A DNA stretch of 64,000 nucleotides from Gordonibacter faecis (GCF_030077735.1 NZ_JASJEU010000007.1:124001-188000); one strand, 5' to 3'; counted from the stretch's first letter, positions 16,556 to 26,305 are shown. Notes: generated by a model not told the origin, from the letters alone. Numbers and translations are program-made.

Positions 16556-16595
16556 CTCATTGGATGTTTCACGTGAAACATCCAATGAGTTTTTT
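16556..16595 (+). terminator. parS: Intrinsic terminator built around a parS site, after ddl
   Basis: A 34-bp perfect palindrome (16556-16589) with parS at its centre (16565-16580) is followed directly by six T (16590-16595). The outer stem is CTCATTGGA/TCCAATGAG. It lies 65 bp after the ddl stop, so one element appears to serve as both partition site and transcription terminator. Confidence 0.75.
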
Positions 16596-16691
16596 GGGCG
16601 CGGGATAAATTTTCTAAGGGCACTTTTTCTTTATCAGGGTTTTTGATTCTTGAAGCTTTGAGACTTCTTGGCGTTTTTACGCTAGTCGGAA

Positions 16692-16707
16692 TGTTTCACG
16701 TGAAACA
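16692..16707. other. parS: parS site upstream of the orphan gene at 16811
   Basis: An exact copy in a 20-bp palindrome, about 100 bp upstream of the next coding region and upstream of its possible -10 (TACACT, 16776-16781). Confidence 0.93.
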
Positions 16708-16810
16708 TTTTGTGATGTCGAGGGTTCGCGGCGGTGCGATGCTCAGCCAATGTTTAACCCAGGGGCTTCGTCTGTTACACTTTTAATGAAAACGAGGCGA
16801 AGGGATCTCA

Positions 16811-17452
16811 GTGGATACGTACGTTGGCTTTTATGCGCGGTTCAATACTCTCTCTAAAAAAGATGCGGCTGCATTGCTTGGCGCTGACAATCTCGTCGGC
16901 GATGTATTCGAAATTATTTTTGATACGAATGAGGAAGGCGAAACCGTTGCGTGGATGAAAAACCGGTTTGGTTCGCTCGTCGGTTTCTTTGATGCTGATA
17001 CGACGCGTCGGCTGCGCATACTGAATGCAAGAGAATGGCATTTGAAGGCGATACTTTCCTTTGTGGCGTTTACTGATCATCCCGAGCCTGGCCATTATTG
17101 GGGTGAGGCTGCCATAATCTGCTATTCACCGGTTTATGAAGCTGAATTTACTACGTTTATTGAAGGGTTAGCGCCAAGAATAGCTGATGGCGTGCGCCCT
17201 GACGTTGATCTTGGAGAACAGGGCGCTCAACAGGTAATCGAGTCGGGGGGTTTGTGGTCCCCCACGAAAACAATGCCATTCCCTGCGAAGCAACAGGGCA
17301 CAGTTATCATGAAAAGCCGCCGAAAAATGTCGGAGAAACTCATTGAGCAGGGACGCAAAGGAAATAAAGGCTGCTATGTGGTGAGCTGGCTTTTCCTGCT
17401 ACTTGTGGTTGCTGGCCTTCTTTTCGGACTGAAATCGTGCGGCGTATTCTAA
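16811..17452 (+). CDS. Hypothetical protein with C-terminal membrane anchor
   Basis: I do not recognise this 213-residue protein. It starts at GTG with AAGGGATCTCA upstream. Residues 1-180 appear soluble and globular, with a mixed alpha/beta pattern. A basic segment (KSRRKMSEKLIEQGRKGNKG) precedes a single C-terminal hydrophobic helix, CYVVSWLFLLLVVAGLLFGL, ending KSCGVF. This is the layout of a tail-anchored protein facing the cytoplasm. It stands alone between parS-rich spacers (one site upstream, eight downstream), so a link to origin anchoring is conceivable but unsupported by any motif. Confidence 0.7.
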   Translation: MDTYVGFYARFNTLSKKDAAALLGADNLVGDVFEIIFDTNEEGETVAWMKNRFGSLVGFFDADTTRRLRILNAREWHLKAILSFVAFTDHPEPGHYWGEAAIICYSPVYEAEFTTFIEGLAPRIADGVRPDVDLGEQGAQQVIESGGLWSPTKTMPFPAKQQGTVIMKSRRKMSEKLIEQGRKGNKGCYVVSWLFLLLVVAGLLFGLKSCGVF

Positions 17453-17480
17453 GAATTGGTCGTTTGTAGAGAAAGTTTAT

Positions 17481-17936
17481 CCTAAATGTTTCACGTGAAA
17501 CATTTAGGGTGTTGTCATGGGTTCCCATTTTCGCAATGAAATAATGAAGTGAGATGTTTCACGTGAAACATTTTTTGTTCTTGAAAAGAGCCATTTCCTG
17601 CGCTGAAGAGAATGGCATCGGTTAAATCATTGGTCAAATAATTATCCTCTTTAATCGGATGAGTATTCCCGGTGTTTCACGTGAAACAATCAAAGTCGGG
17701 ATAATGTGATCGCAAAATGTTTCACGTGAAACAACTGAAGCAGGATGAAATGTTGGATTGGTAGTGTTTCACGTGAAACACTCAATGTGGGGCGAAATGC
17801 TGGGTCATGATGTTTCACGTGAAACAATTTGTGCGAGTCAAACGATGGTCGGAATGTTTCACGTGAAACAATTGAGGTTCTGTCTGGTTGATGCGCGTAC
17901 CCCTAGTGGGCGGCGTAAGATGTTTCACGTGAAACA
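17481..17936. other. parS: Eight-copy parS array
   Basis: Exact sites start at 17487, 17555, 17673, 17718, 17765, 17811, 17855 and 17921. Five consecutive sites are 44-47 bp apart, about four to four and a half helical turns, with unrelated spacers. The first is in a 28-bp palindrome (17481-17508). This is the densest run in the window and probably a strong ParB-loading site. It fills the 543-bp spacer between the orphan gene and the exonuclease-helicase gene. Confidence 0.94.
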
Positions 17937-17995
17937 TCGTTGTATAGCGGGGTTTTGATTTGTGTGTTTTGGGGAGAGATGGTAGGCTGGCCGTT

Positions 17996-20900
17996 ATGGA
18001 AAATCAAAGTGCGCAGGCGCATGACATCCTGCAAAGTTTTATCAGCGATGGCACTCCCGAAAGCATTCGTGCGCGGTATGCTTCATTGGCGCGTCGCGCT
18101 GAAGCCAGTGATTTTGGCGAACTCGATCACAATATTGTGGTTATCGACACGGAGACTACGGGTTTCTCGTTCAACCATGATGAATTGACGCAAATTGCGG
18201 CGGCTCGTATGGAGCGCGGCGAAATAGTTGATTGGTTTATCACGTTTGTTAATCCAGGGAAACCTATTCCGGAAGAGGTTGCGCATCTTACTGACATTCA
18301 CGATGACGACGTACGTGACGCTTCTGAGCCGAATGAAGCGTTGAGTCAGTTGGCGGCGTTCGTGGGTGATGCAAAAATAGTTGCACATAATGCGGAGTTC
18401 GACCGTACGTTCACGACGAATCATCCGGGTGGGTATGCCTTATTAGAAAACACTTGGATTGACTCGCTCGATTTGGCACGTATTGCGCTGCCGCGGTTTA
18501 AGTCGCACAGGTTGCTTGATCTGGTAAAAGCATTTGGGGCTCCCCTTTCGACACACCGCGCGGACGCTGATGTTGCTGCTACGTGTGCGGTATTCCGCAT
18601 TTTATTGGCTGCGGTTGACGCGATGCCCACTTCACTCGTACGTGAGATCGCGCGCATGGCAACGCCTGCGCAGTGGCCGACGCAGGTGGTGTTCGATTAT
18701 TTTGCATCGAAAAAAGCGCTAGAGGAAGTTTTGGTTTGCGAAAAGGCGTCTGGTGGAATAAGCGAACAGATTGTCGACGATTCAAACACTTACTCAGCAA
18801 CTGAAACATTAAAAAATGAATGCACCCAAGATGCAGACGGCGGTGAAACGAGCGTACTTTCAGTCAGTGAGCCGTTCTCGTTGCGTGCTATGCGTCGCGA
18901 GCGTGTTGCTCACATCGAGCGTAAGGCAAAGATTGACGCGGACGCAATTGCAGCTGATCCCCTGCGTGACCTGGTATTCCCTACGCAAGATGAAATAAAC
19001 GCTGCCTTTGCGCCGGACGGGCTTGTGGGGTGCCTCTACCACGATTTTGAAGCACGCGCCGAGCAGCTGGCTATGTCACATGCCGTGCGCGATGCGTTTG
19101 CCTCGTCGGAAAACCTCATGGTGGAAGCCGGCACTGGTGTTGGTAAGTCTATGGCTTACCTTGTGCCTTCCGTTTTGACCGCGCGTACAAACAACATAGC
19201 TGTCGGCATCGCTACAAAGACAAACGCCCTGCTTGACCAGCTGGTATATCATGAATTGCCCGCGCTTGAACGCGCTCTCGCAAAAGCTGGCGAAAGCGCG
19301 GAAGCCTCCGCCTCTCACGCCACACAAAGCGCTGCTACTACCCAAATAGAGACTGAATCCGACATTCAAAATGATGATCTAATAAATAATGAAATAGCTG
19401 ATGCGGCCTCCAACTCAACCCCGCCCGCACTCACCTTTGCGGCCCTCAAAGGCTTTTCGCACTACCCGTGCCTTCGACGCATCGAGCGCCTGGTGGTGGA
19501 AGGCCCACAAACACGCCTGGTCGCAGGCAAGGAACAGTCGCAGGCACCCGCGCTGGCCGCCCTTCTCTCGTACGTCGAACAAACCGAATACGACGACATG
19601 GACGGCCTTAAGATAGATTTCCGCGCGCTGCCGCGCTACACCATTACCACCACAAGCCACGAGTGCCTCAGGCGCAAATGCCCCTATTTTGGCACGTCAT
19701 GCTTCGTGCACGGTGCCCGCCGTCGCGCCGAGGCGGCTGATATCGTGGTCACGAACCATAGCTTACTCTTCTGCGACCTAGCCGCTGATGGCGGACTCCT
19801 GCCGCCGATTCGCTACTGGGTGGTGGACGAGGCCCACGGCGCCGAAAACGAAGCGCGCCGCGCCTTCTCCCTGTCGCTCGCTGCCGAAGACATCCTGCGC
19901 CTGGCAACGCGTGTGTCCGCCGACGAAGCCTCGCGCAACGTGTTCGTGCGCGCCGAGCGCCGCGTCGTCGCTCCCGAAGGCGGCGACGGTGCCACGCTCT
20001 TCTACGCGCTCACGGCCAAGGCGCGCTCCGCCGGCACCGCTTATGCCGAGGCCGCGCGCGAGTTCTCCATACACCTGAAAGACCTGCTGTTTTTCGACGC
20101 CAACAAGCGCGGTAAGGGCTACGAATATGTTGAGCTGTGGCTTAATGACGACATTCGGGGAAGCGCAACGTTTTCCCAGGTGGCATCTCTAGGCCGCGTG
20201 ATGGCGCAAGCGGCCGAAAAGCTGGTCACCACCTGCCAGGAACTGGTGGGCTATCTGGAAGACGTGGAAGGCGCTGCCGCCATCCAGCGGGAAATAGCTT
20301 CCACCGCCATGGAGCTGAAAGACCAGATCAACGCCGTAGATGTCATCCTGGACAAAGCCCCCGAATGCTACGCCTATTCCGCAACGCTGTGCCGCAAGAA
20401 CGATCGCGCCGTCGAAAAGCTGGAGGCGCTGCTGCTGAACGTGGGCGAAGCGCTGGCCGATACGCTGTACGCGCGCACCCATTCGGTGGTGTTCGCCTCC
20501 GCAACGCTGGCCGTGGACGGCCGGTTCGACGCGTTCGAAAAAGCGCTCGGCCTGAACGCCTCCGAAGGTTCCACCTGCCGCTCGTGCCAGCTGGACTCCA
20601 GTTACGACTTCGACGCCAACATGACGGTGTACGTGACCTCCGACATGCCGGAGCCAAACGACCCCTCCTACCTGGGCCGTTTGCAGCAGCTGCTCGTGGA
20701 CGTGCACCGCGCGCAACAGGGCTCGCTGCTCACGCTGTTCACTAACCGCCGCGAAATGGAGCGCTGCTTCGACGAAGTGCAGCCCCAGATCAAAACCGAC
20801 AACCTTCGCGTCGTCTGCCAAAAGTGGGGCGTGTCGGTGAAGGGCCTCCGCGACGACTTCCTGGCCGACGAGCACCTGTCGCTCTTCGCGCTCAAAAGCT

Positions 20901-21289
20901 TCTGGGAAGGCTTCGATGCCCCCGGTGCCACGCTGAAAGGCGTCGTCATTCCCAAGCTGCCCTTCGCGAAGCCCACCGACCCCCTGTCCTGCGAACGCGC
21001 CGCCCGCGATGACCAGGCCTGGCGTCATTTCGTCCTACCCCAGGCCGTCTTGGAAACGAAGCAAGCCGCAGGCCGCCTCATCCGCAAGGCGGACGACCGC
21101 GGTGTGCTCATCCTAGCCGACCGCCGCCTCTTAACAAAAAGTTACGGCAAGGCTTTTCTCAACACGCTGCCGAGCCGCACCGTTAAAGTGCGTACGTGCG
21201 CAGAAATTGCGGCAGAAATTGCCGAAATGACCGCGCGCGAACAGCAAGAATCACCTGATCAGTGTGCAGACGTACGTGAGCAAGGATAG
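17996..21289 (+). CDS. dinG: DnaQ-type 3'-5' exonuclease fused to DinG-family helicase
   Basis: A 1097-residue fusion. The N-terminal exonuclease domain (about 45-215) has the DEDD motifs: VIDTETTG (D51, E53), HNAEFD, and HRADADV. The helicase part has Walker A GTGVGKS (near 380), a DEAH box in WVVDEAHGAE (near 610), SATLA, SFWEGFDAPG and the motif VI-like QAAGRLIRK. Cysteines in CLRRKCPYFGTSC suggest the 4Fe-4S cluster of XPD/DinG helicases. The ATG at 17996 follows a possible -10 (TAGGCT) by seven bases, so the mRNA may be leaderless. A low-complexity insert occurs around 430-470. It likely acts in repair or R-loop removal. Confidence 0.92.
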   Translation: MENQSAQAHDILQSFISDGTPESIRARYASLARRAEASDFGELDHNIVVIDTETTGFSFNHDELTQIAAARMERGEIVDWFITFVNPGKPIPEEVAHLTDIHDDDVRDASEPNEALSQLAAFVGDAKIVAHNAEFDRTFTTNHPGGYALLENTWIDSLDLARIALPRFKSHRLLDLVKAFGAPLSTHRADADVAATCAVFRILLAAVDAMPTSLVREIARMATPAQWPTQVVFDYFASKKALEEVLVCEKASGGISEQIVDDSNTYSATETLKNECTQDADGGETSVLSVSEPFSLRAMRRERVAHIERKAKIDADAIAADPLRDLVFPTQDEINAAFAPDGLVGCLYHDFEARAEQLAMSHAVRDAFASSENLMVEAGTGVGKSMAYLVPSVLTARTNNIAVGIATKTNALLDQLVYHELPALERALAKAGESAEASASHATQSAATTQIETESDIQNDDLINNEIADAASNSTPPALTFAALKGFSHYPCLRRIERLVVEGPQTRLVAGKEQSQAPALAALLSYVEQTEYDDMDGLKIDFRALPRYTITTTSHECLRRKCPYFGTSCFVHGARRRAEAADIVVTNHSLLFCDLAADGGLLPPIRYWVVDEAHGAENEARRAFSLSLAAEDILRLATRVSADEASRNVFVRAERRVVAPEGGDGATLFYALTAKARSAGTAYAEAAREFSIHLKDLLFFDANKRGKGYEYVELWLNDDIRGSATFSQVASLGRVMAQAAEKLVTTCQELVGYLEDVEGAAAIQREIASTAMELKDQINAVDVILDKAPECYAYSATLCRKNDRAVEKLEALLLNVGEALADTLYARTHSVVFASATLAVDGRFDAFEKALGLNASEGSTCRSCQLDSSYDFDANMTVYVTSDMPEPNDPSYLGRLQQLLVDVHRAQQGSLLTLFTNRREMERCFDEVQPQIKTDNLRVVCQKWGVSVKGLRDDFLADEHLSLFALKSFWEGFDAPGATLKGVVIPKLPFAKPTDPLSCERAARDDQAWRHFVLPQAVLETKQAAGRLIRKADDRGVLILADRRLLTKSYGKAFLNTLPSRTVKVRTCAEIAAEIAEMTAREQQESPDQCADVREQG

Positions 21290-21303
21290 CGCTAGGGCAT
21301 TGC

Positions 21304-22638
21304 ATGGGTAAGTTGGACGACAAATTTGCGCGCGCCGCGCACATCAAACGCCACACTGTAGGCACGTCGAACGAGATATCGTTCAGCGTGCTGGACGCGG
21401 CGAAAAACCAGCTCGAAGGCCCCGCCAAGGCCGATCCCGACGCGCGCACCTCCCGCTTCGGCCACATATCGCTGTTCACGTTGCCGCTGGGGCGGAAAAA
21501 AGCCATCGGCACGCCCGTGAAAGAGCGCGGTCTCCCGCTGTCCGACGGCGGGTTTGCCTCGGCTGAAGCCGCCGCTGCTGACAAGGCTGCACCTTCAGCG
21601 GTCCCAGGAGATTCCCAGGTGGGACGCCTGTCGAAGACGCGCAGCGCAGGAACTTCCCTGGCGCTACCCACGCAGATGCGCACGCCGGAAGAGGAAATCT
21701 CGCGCCGCAAAGCCCGCCGCCGACTTCGCCGTATTCTTGCGGCATCGCTCGTGGTGGTGATCGGCCTCGCCCTGGCAGGTGCCGGCGGCCTCTATTTGTA
21801 TCACGACCACCAGCAGCACGCCGCGCAAGTTTCGCAGCTTGATGGCGCGCTCGACCTGGTGAAACAGGCCGACGAAACCATGGTCGCCCTCGACGCGCTG
21901 GTGGCTTCCCCGCTTTCCACTGAAAGTCTCACGGATGCCAAAACCGTGTTGCAGCGTCTTCCGGAAACCACCGCGCAGCTAAAAGAAGCTGATCAGGTGG
22001 TGCGTGACGTGTCTGCATCGCTGCGCGAATCGCGGGACAAGGAAGCTGCCAACCAGTCAGTTGCTGCCGTGGCAGCGCGCCTGGCCATGATTGAGGCGGG
22101 TGAGCAGATTGTTGAAGCTGCCCTCGCTGCCAACGAGGCGGCCAAGCAAGCTAGCGCCGCCTGGCAGGACGTTCTTTCCGCCGACGCGCTCGCCCGCGAG
22201 GCTGCGGCGCTCGTCACCGACACCACTGACGAACACGTCACGGCCTCCAAGGAAAAAACCGAAGCTGCAGTAGCCGCCCTCGCGGAAGCGCAGGATGCCC
22301 TGCTCGCAGCCGCATCCGCCTATCCTGATGCCGACCTCACCGCGGCGCTCAACTACGTAGCCAAACGCATTGAGGCTCTCAACGCCGCCATCGCCTCTGA
22401 CGAGGCGCTGCTGGCGAAAAACAAGGATGAAGCGTTCGCGCAAAACGACGCCTACACGCGCGCCGACGCCGAAGCAGCCACGATGGCCGCCGAACTTCCA
22501 AGCGATCTTACGCGCACTATCAACGAAACATTCGAACGTGAAACGGCTCCCTTAACAGAGACCTATTCAACGGCTCGTTCACAGGCCGGATCAGCGGATG
22601 CGTTTATTCGTGATTATTTGGGAACGACAATTAAATAG
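21304..22638 (+). CDS. Hypothetical single-pass membrane protein with Ala-rich coiled coil
   Basis: A 444-residue protein of no family I recognise. Residues 1-140 are polar and probably cytoplasmic, ending in a very basic RRKARRRLRR. One transmembrane helix follows (about 146-168, ILAASLVVVIGLALAGAGGLYLY). Residues 175-444 are rich in Ala, Glu, Asp and Lys with a heptad-like pattern, indicating an extracellular coiled coil. It is 14 bp downstream of the exonuclease-helicase gene. It ends 63 bp before the M28-like gene, so the three may be one operon. Function unknown; a cell-envelope structural role is possible. Confidence 0.7.
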   Translation: MGKLDDKFARAAHIKRHTVGTSNEISFSVLDAAKNQLEGPAKADPDARTSRFGHISLFTLPLGRKKAIGTPVKERGLPLSDGGFASAEAAAADKAAPSAVPGDSQVGRLSKTRSAGTSLALPTQMRTPEEEISRRKARRRLRRILAASLVVVIGLALAGAGGLYLYHDHQQHAAQVSQLDGALDLVKQADETMVALDALVASPLSTESLTDAKTVLQRLPETTAQLKEADQVVRDVSASLRESRDKEAANQSVAAVAARLAMIEAGEQIVEAALAANEAAKQASAAWQDVLSADALAREAAALVTDTTDEHVTASKEKTEAAVAALAEAQDALLAAASAYPDADLTAALNYVAKRIEALNAAIASDEALLAKNKDEAFAQNDAYTRADAEAATMAAELPSDLTRTINETFERETAPLTETYSTARSQAGSADAFIRDYLGTTIK

Positions 22639-22701
22639 CGTATACTAGCGATATGTATGCCCAGCTGAATGGCACCGGATCGTGAGCGAAAGGCAAAGGC
22701 T

Positions 22702-25700
22702 ATGCCTGAGATTATAGACCACGTCGCATATCTGTCGCAGCAAATAGGGCCGCGCCCTGCGGGTACGGAGGAAGAACAGCAGGCCGCGCTTTATATTACG
22801 GAGCAGTTTCAGAAGGAAGCGGGTCTTTCCGCCGTCATCGAGGACTTTAACGGCGCCGCCAGCAGTGATTTGCCGCGCGCAATCTGCTGTGCAGCGACGC
22901 TGGTTGTCGGCGCTCTTTCTCTCTTCGTTCCGATGCTGCTTATTCCTGCCATTGTGGTGGCGGTGATTGCCCTTCTGCTGCTTGCGGCCGAAGCGCTTGA
23001 CAAGCCGGTGCTGTCGAAGGCGTTTGCCCGCGGCGTCAGCCAGAATGTGGTGGCGAAATACGAGCCCGGCTATACGGCCGAGGCGGGCGGTACGCGCCGT
23101 CGCAAGGTGGTTCTGGTGGCGCACTACGATAGCGGCAAGGTGCGCGCCGAGTTGAAATCCCCACTCATCAATATTCTCCCCATCCTTCGTTGGGCGAATT
23201 TGGGTGCCATGGTGGCCACACCGATTCTTCTTGCTCTGCGTGCAACGGTGCTTGCGCACGTGAGCGAGACCATGACCTTGGCTTTGAACGTGATCATGGT
23301 CGTGTTGTTGGTGCTGGTGGCGGTGCCCGTGCTGGAGGCCATCATGCACAAGGTTGCAGCGTACAACGAGGCTGCCAACTGCAACGCATCGGGTGTCGCC
23401 GTGCTTTTGGAAGTGGCGCGCCGCGTTGGGCGTGGCCGCGTGAGCGATGTCGACCTTGGCGCATCGGGCGCGCAGGCTACGGTACATGGCGAACAGGCTG
23501 CGCGCGCATCCGGATTGGTGCCCGAGGGTGCGGAATTGGTGTACGCGGCAGCAAACTTGAAGGCCCCCGAGCCCGCGCCGCAAAGCGAGGCCGCGCGCCT
23601 AGCGGCGGCGAAGGCGGCCGTGGCTGCTCTCACTGGTAAGCCGGTGACCAGCCGCTATTCCGCTGATCTTTCTGAGAATTTGGTACAGGTGAAGGAGCCG
23701 CCGCTGGGCGTACCTACGGACGCCGATCACCAGGCGCTGCGCGATGAAACGCGCGAAGCACTGGCTTCCCTGCCTCCCGAGACGCGCGAGGCTGCTCTGG
23801 CGAACGCAGCGATGCTGGAAGCGTCCGAGGCGGTTGCGTCTGAGGCCGCCGGCGTTCCCTCTGTTCCTCCCGCGCCGCCGGCTCCGTTTGCTGCTGCGCC
23901 AGCTCCCTCGTCTGAGGGCGGCGTTCCCGATTGGTATAAAAAGGCACAGGAGAAGGCCAAGAAGCAAGCCAACGACAAGAAACCGGTGCAGCGCTCACGC
24001 TACGCCGAAGCGCTCGACGCTGCCATGAACGAAAGTAGCGCGCATTTCGAAGATGCGAACGATGCCGTGATGTCCGAAATGGAAGCGCGCCTGCAAAGTA
24101 TGCGCGAAGGCATCATGGAAGTGAAAGCTCCCCAGTTCGAGAAGGCGGAAGGTTCCGCGCAGGTCGAAAGTGCGGCACCCGCGAGGGCTCCCTTTGTAGA
24201 CGACGCTACGGCGTCTTCTGCTGTGCCCCAAAGTGCGGCTGAGTTTGCGGAAGGTACACCTGCTCCTGCAGACGCTTCCCTTACCGCAGTTCCTGTTGGT
24301 GCTGAGGAAGGTGCCACCTGTGCTATGCCCCCCATCGACGTGAGTGAGCTGCGCCTCGGTGACATGCCTCCGGTGGCTGATGTGGCCATGCCTTCGTTCC
24401 TTGACCCCGCTAAGGCCCAGGAAGAAAAGCTGCGTGAGCGCGGAGAAGTTCAGCGAACCGCGAACCGCGTTGACGTAACCGCTGCTGAGGTGGCTGCCAG
24501 CGGGCGACTTGAGTACGCGTCTGTGCCGTATGATGCCGCGCCGATGCCGGAAGACAACCTGCAGCAGCCCTATGATCAGAGGGTTTCTGATCAGACAGAT
24601 GCCCCGCTACCGCAGCGCCGCCCCATTGTGCTTCCCGACATTGGGGTGTCGTCGGCTTCTCCCACTCCGCTTTCTGAACTGCCGAAACAGCGTGCACCTC
24701 TGGCTGAAGCTGAGACGTCCGCGAAAAGCGCGGCGAAAAGTCTGCTTACTATGCTGCCTTCCATCGATCCGGTGCAGGAGGCGGCTGCTGAGGCCGACCA
24801 ATCGGCCGACACTTCCGCGGGTGCCGCCGCGTCCGCGCGTCCCAACCTGCGTGCGGCACTTCCGTCGCTTTCCGGCTCCCTGCCGCGTTCTGACGAGAGT
24901 GCGGTCAGCGCAGCCGGTGCATTTGTGCCTGCTGGTGCGACCGGTGCGTTTGCCCCGGTAGGCCCCGAGCTCTTGGACAACGTTGACCCGAACGATATTT
25001 ACGTTGATGACGCGGACGATTCCGCCTACGAAGGCGAACTCACCGAAACTGGCGCCTTTGCTGGCCCCGGCTATGTGGAAATGCCCAAGTCGCGCGGCCG
25101 TCGCTTCCTCGATAGGCTGCGCTTCCGCAAGCGCAAGGACGAAGAGGAACCCACGCCCCAAGAGTGGCTTGAAGTTGATGAATCATTCGACGCTCGTTCC
25201 GTGGGCGCCGCTCGCGGTGGCTGGGAAAGCTTCCGTGAGGGCGACGAACCGGCCGAGCAACTGCCGGCGTCTGCCCCTTACGCTGAAAGCTACGAGGACG
25301 ACTACTACGATGATTACGCAACGCCGACAGTTACTCCGGCGTCTGGAGGCTTCGCGGCTGGCTACGAAGATGACGAAGAAGAAGAGTACGTTGAGTCCTA
25401 TGAAGCTCCCTACGCTGCCCCGGTGGACAGTCGCCCGTTCAATGACGGCGGTTTTGATGCCTTCGCACCTCTTCCTTATGATGATGACTTTACGCTGGAT
25501 GACGTAGAAGATGACGACGACACCTTCGCTTCCGATGAGCGTCCGCGCTGGAACGGTGGCGGATTCTCGCGCCGGCGCATGGGGCGCGCAAGCGATCCGA
25601 TGCCCGAGGATGAAGTGGACGCTGTCGAAGTGCCTCTCGGCTTAGCGGACGATCCCTCAATGCCGCTTGAGCTGAAAGAGATTTACCAGTTCCGCAACCC

Positions 25701-26142
25701 TGATATCAACACTGAGGTGTGGTTTGTCGCCCTGGGTGCTGAACTGGCCCATCAGGGAGGCATGCGCGCATTTTTGGCTGAGCACGGGCAGGATCTGCGC
25801 GGCTCCATCATCATAGACATTGATGCACTTGGTGCCGGCGCGCTCAGCATGATTGAGCGCGAAGGAACGTACCGCAAGGTGAAGGCCTCGTCGCGCATGC
25901 GGCGCTACACGAAGAAAGCGTCGCAGGCTACGGGCTTGTCCATTGAGTCGGCTGCGTTGTCTTGGGACGACAGCGCTGCGTCCATCGCGATAAAGCAAGG
26001 CTTCCAGGCGATGCACCTCGCCGGCATGGATGGCGCGAAACCCGCATTTTTCGCGCAAGCTGACGACGTCTTGGAAAACATTGACGGTCAAACGCTGGAA
26101 GACAACGCCGAGTTCGTTATGGAATTGTTGAAGAATATCTAG
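22702..26142 (+). CDS. Large membrane protein with a split, degenerate M28 peptidase-like domain
   Basis: A 1146-residue protein. Residues 1-60 and 120-145 resemble the start of an M28 aminopeptidase (IGPRPAGTEEEQQAA, then VLVAHYDSG, H141). Hydrophobic segments lie at about 61-98 and 155-215. The next M28 motif appears as AANCNASGVAVLLE (222-236), where the usual metal-bridging Asp is Cys227. Residues 250-985 are low-complexity, Ala/Pro/Glu/Asp-rich with Asp/Tyr clusters, and probably disordered. Residues 990-1146 complete the fold (WFVALGAEL, then IIDIDALGAG), but the Glu-Glu pair is Glu-Leu and the final His is absent. It is probably a pseudo-enzyme or scaffold. AAAGG precedes the ATG at 22702; a start at 22669 is less likely. 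Confidence 0.75.
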   Translation: MPEIIDHVAYLSQQIGPRPAGTEEEQQAALYITEQFQKEAGLSAVIEDFNGAASSDLPRAICCAATLVVGALSLFVPMLLIPAIVVAVIALLLLAAEALDKPVLSKAFARGVSQNVVAKYEPGYTAEAGGTRRRKVVLVAHYDSGKVRAELKSPLINILPILRWANLGAMVATPILLALRATVLAHVSETMTLALNVIMVVLLVLVAVPVLEAIMHKVAAYNEAANCNASGVAVLLEVARRVGRGRVSDVDLGASGAQATVHGEQAARASGLVPEGAELVYAAANLKAPEPAPQSEAARLAAAKAAVAALTGKPVTSRYSADLSENLVQVKEPPLGVPTDADHQALRDETREALASLPPETREAALANAAMLEASEAVASEAAGVPSVPPAPPAPFAAAPAPSSEGGVPDWYKKAQEKAKKQANDKKPVQRSRYAEALDAAMNESSAHFEDANDAVMSEMEARLQSMREGIMEVKAPQFEKAEGSAQVESAAPARAPFVDDATASSAVPQSAAEFAEGTPAPADASLTAVPVGAEEGATCAMPPIDVSELRLGDMPPVADVAMPSFLDPAKAQEEKLRERGEVQRTANRVDVTAAEVAASGRLEYASVPYDAAPMPEDNLQQPYDQRVSDQTDAPLPQRRPIVLPDIGVSSASPTPLSELPKQRAPLAEAETSAKSAAKSLLTMLPSIDPVQEAAAEADQSADTSAGAAASARPNLRAALPSLSGSLPRSDESAVSAAGAFVPAGATGAFAPVGPELLDNVDPNDIYVDDADDSAYEGELTETGAFAGPGYVEMPKSRGRRFLDRLRFRKRKDEEEPTPQEWLEVDESFDARSVGAARGGWESFREGDEPAEQLPASAPYAESYEDDYYDDYATPTVTPASGGFAAGYEDDEEEEYVESYEAPYAAPVDSRPFNDGGFDAFAPLPYDDDFTLDDVEDDDDTFASDERPRWNGGGFSRRRMGRASDPMPEDEVDAVEVPLGLADDPSMPLELKEIYQFRNPDINTEVWFVALGAELAHQGGMRAFLAEHGQDLRGSIIIDIDALGAGALSMIEREGTYRKVKASSRMRRYTKKASQATGLSIESAALSWDDSAASIAIKQGFQAMHLAGMDGAKPAFFAQADDVLENIDGQTLEDNAEFVMELLKNI

Positions 26143-26182
26143 CGCACGCGCACGCACCAGCTACAGGATGGACATAGTGCCG

Positions 26183-26305
26183 TATAATGATCGGCCGTGT
26201 GTCTCGTTGACACCCGCACAGGCGGGCGATTCGCAATGAAGACTCGAGTGATCGAAGCGCGGGTTCGGCCCGTTGCTTCTCAGGACAGAAAGGTGTAACA
26301 CAGCC
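26183..26305 (+). promoter_or_regulatory. Promoter and structured leader of the zinc-ribbon gene
   Basis: A perfect -10 TATAAT at 26183-26188 is followed by a leader of about 110 bases. Two GC-rich hairpins can form in it, CCCGC/GCGGG near 26212-26225 and one containing CGGGTTCGGCCCG near 26259-26272. No known riboswitch class is recognised. Confidence 0.4.

Noticed and set aside
17487..17936. CRISPR-like regular array
   Set aside because: The repeat is only the 16-bp parS palindrome, the 28-31-bp spacers occur only in part of the array, and no cas genes are present. ParB sites explain it fully.
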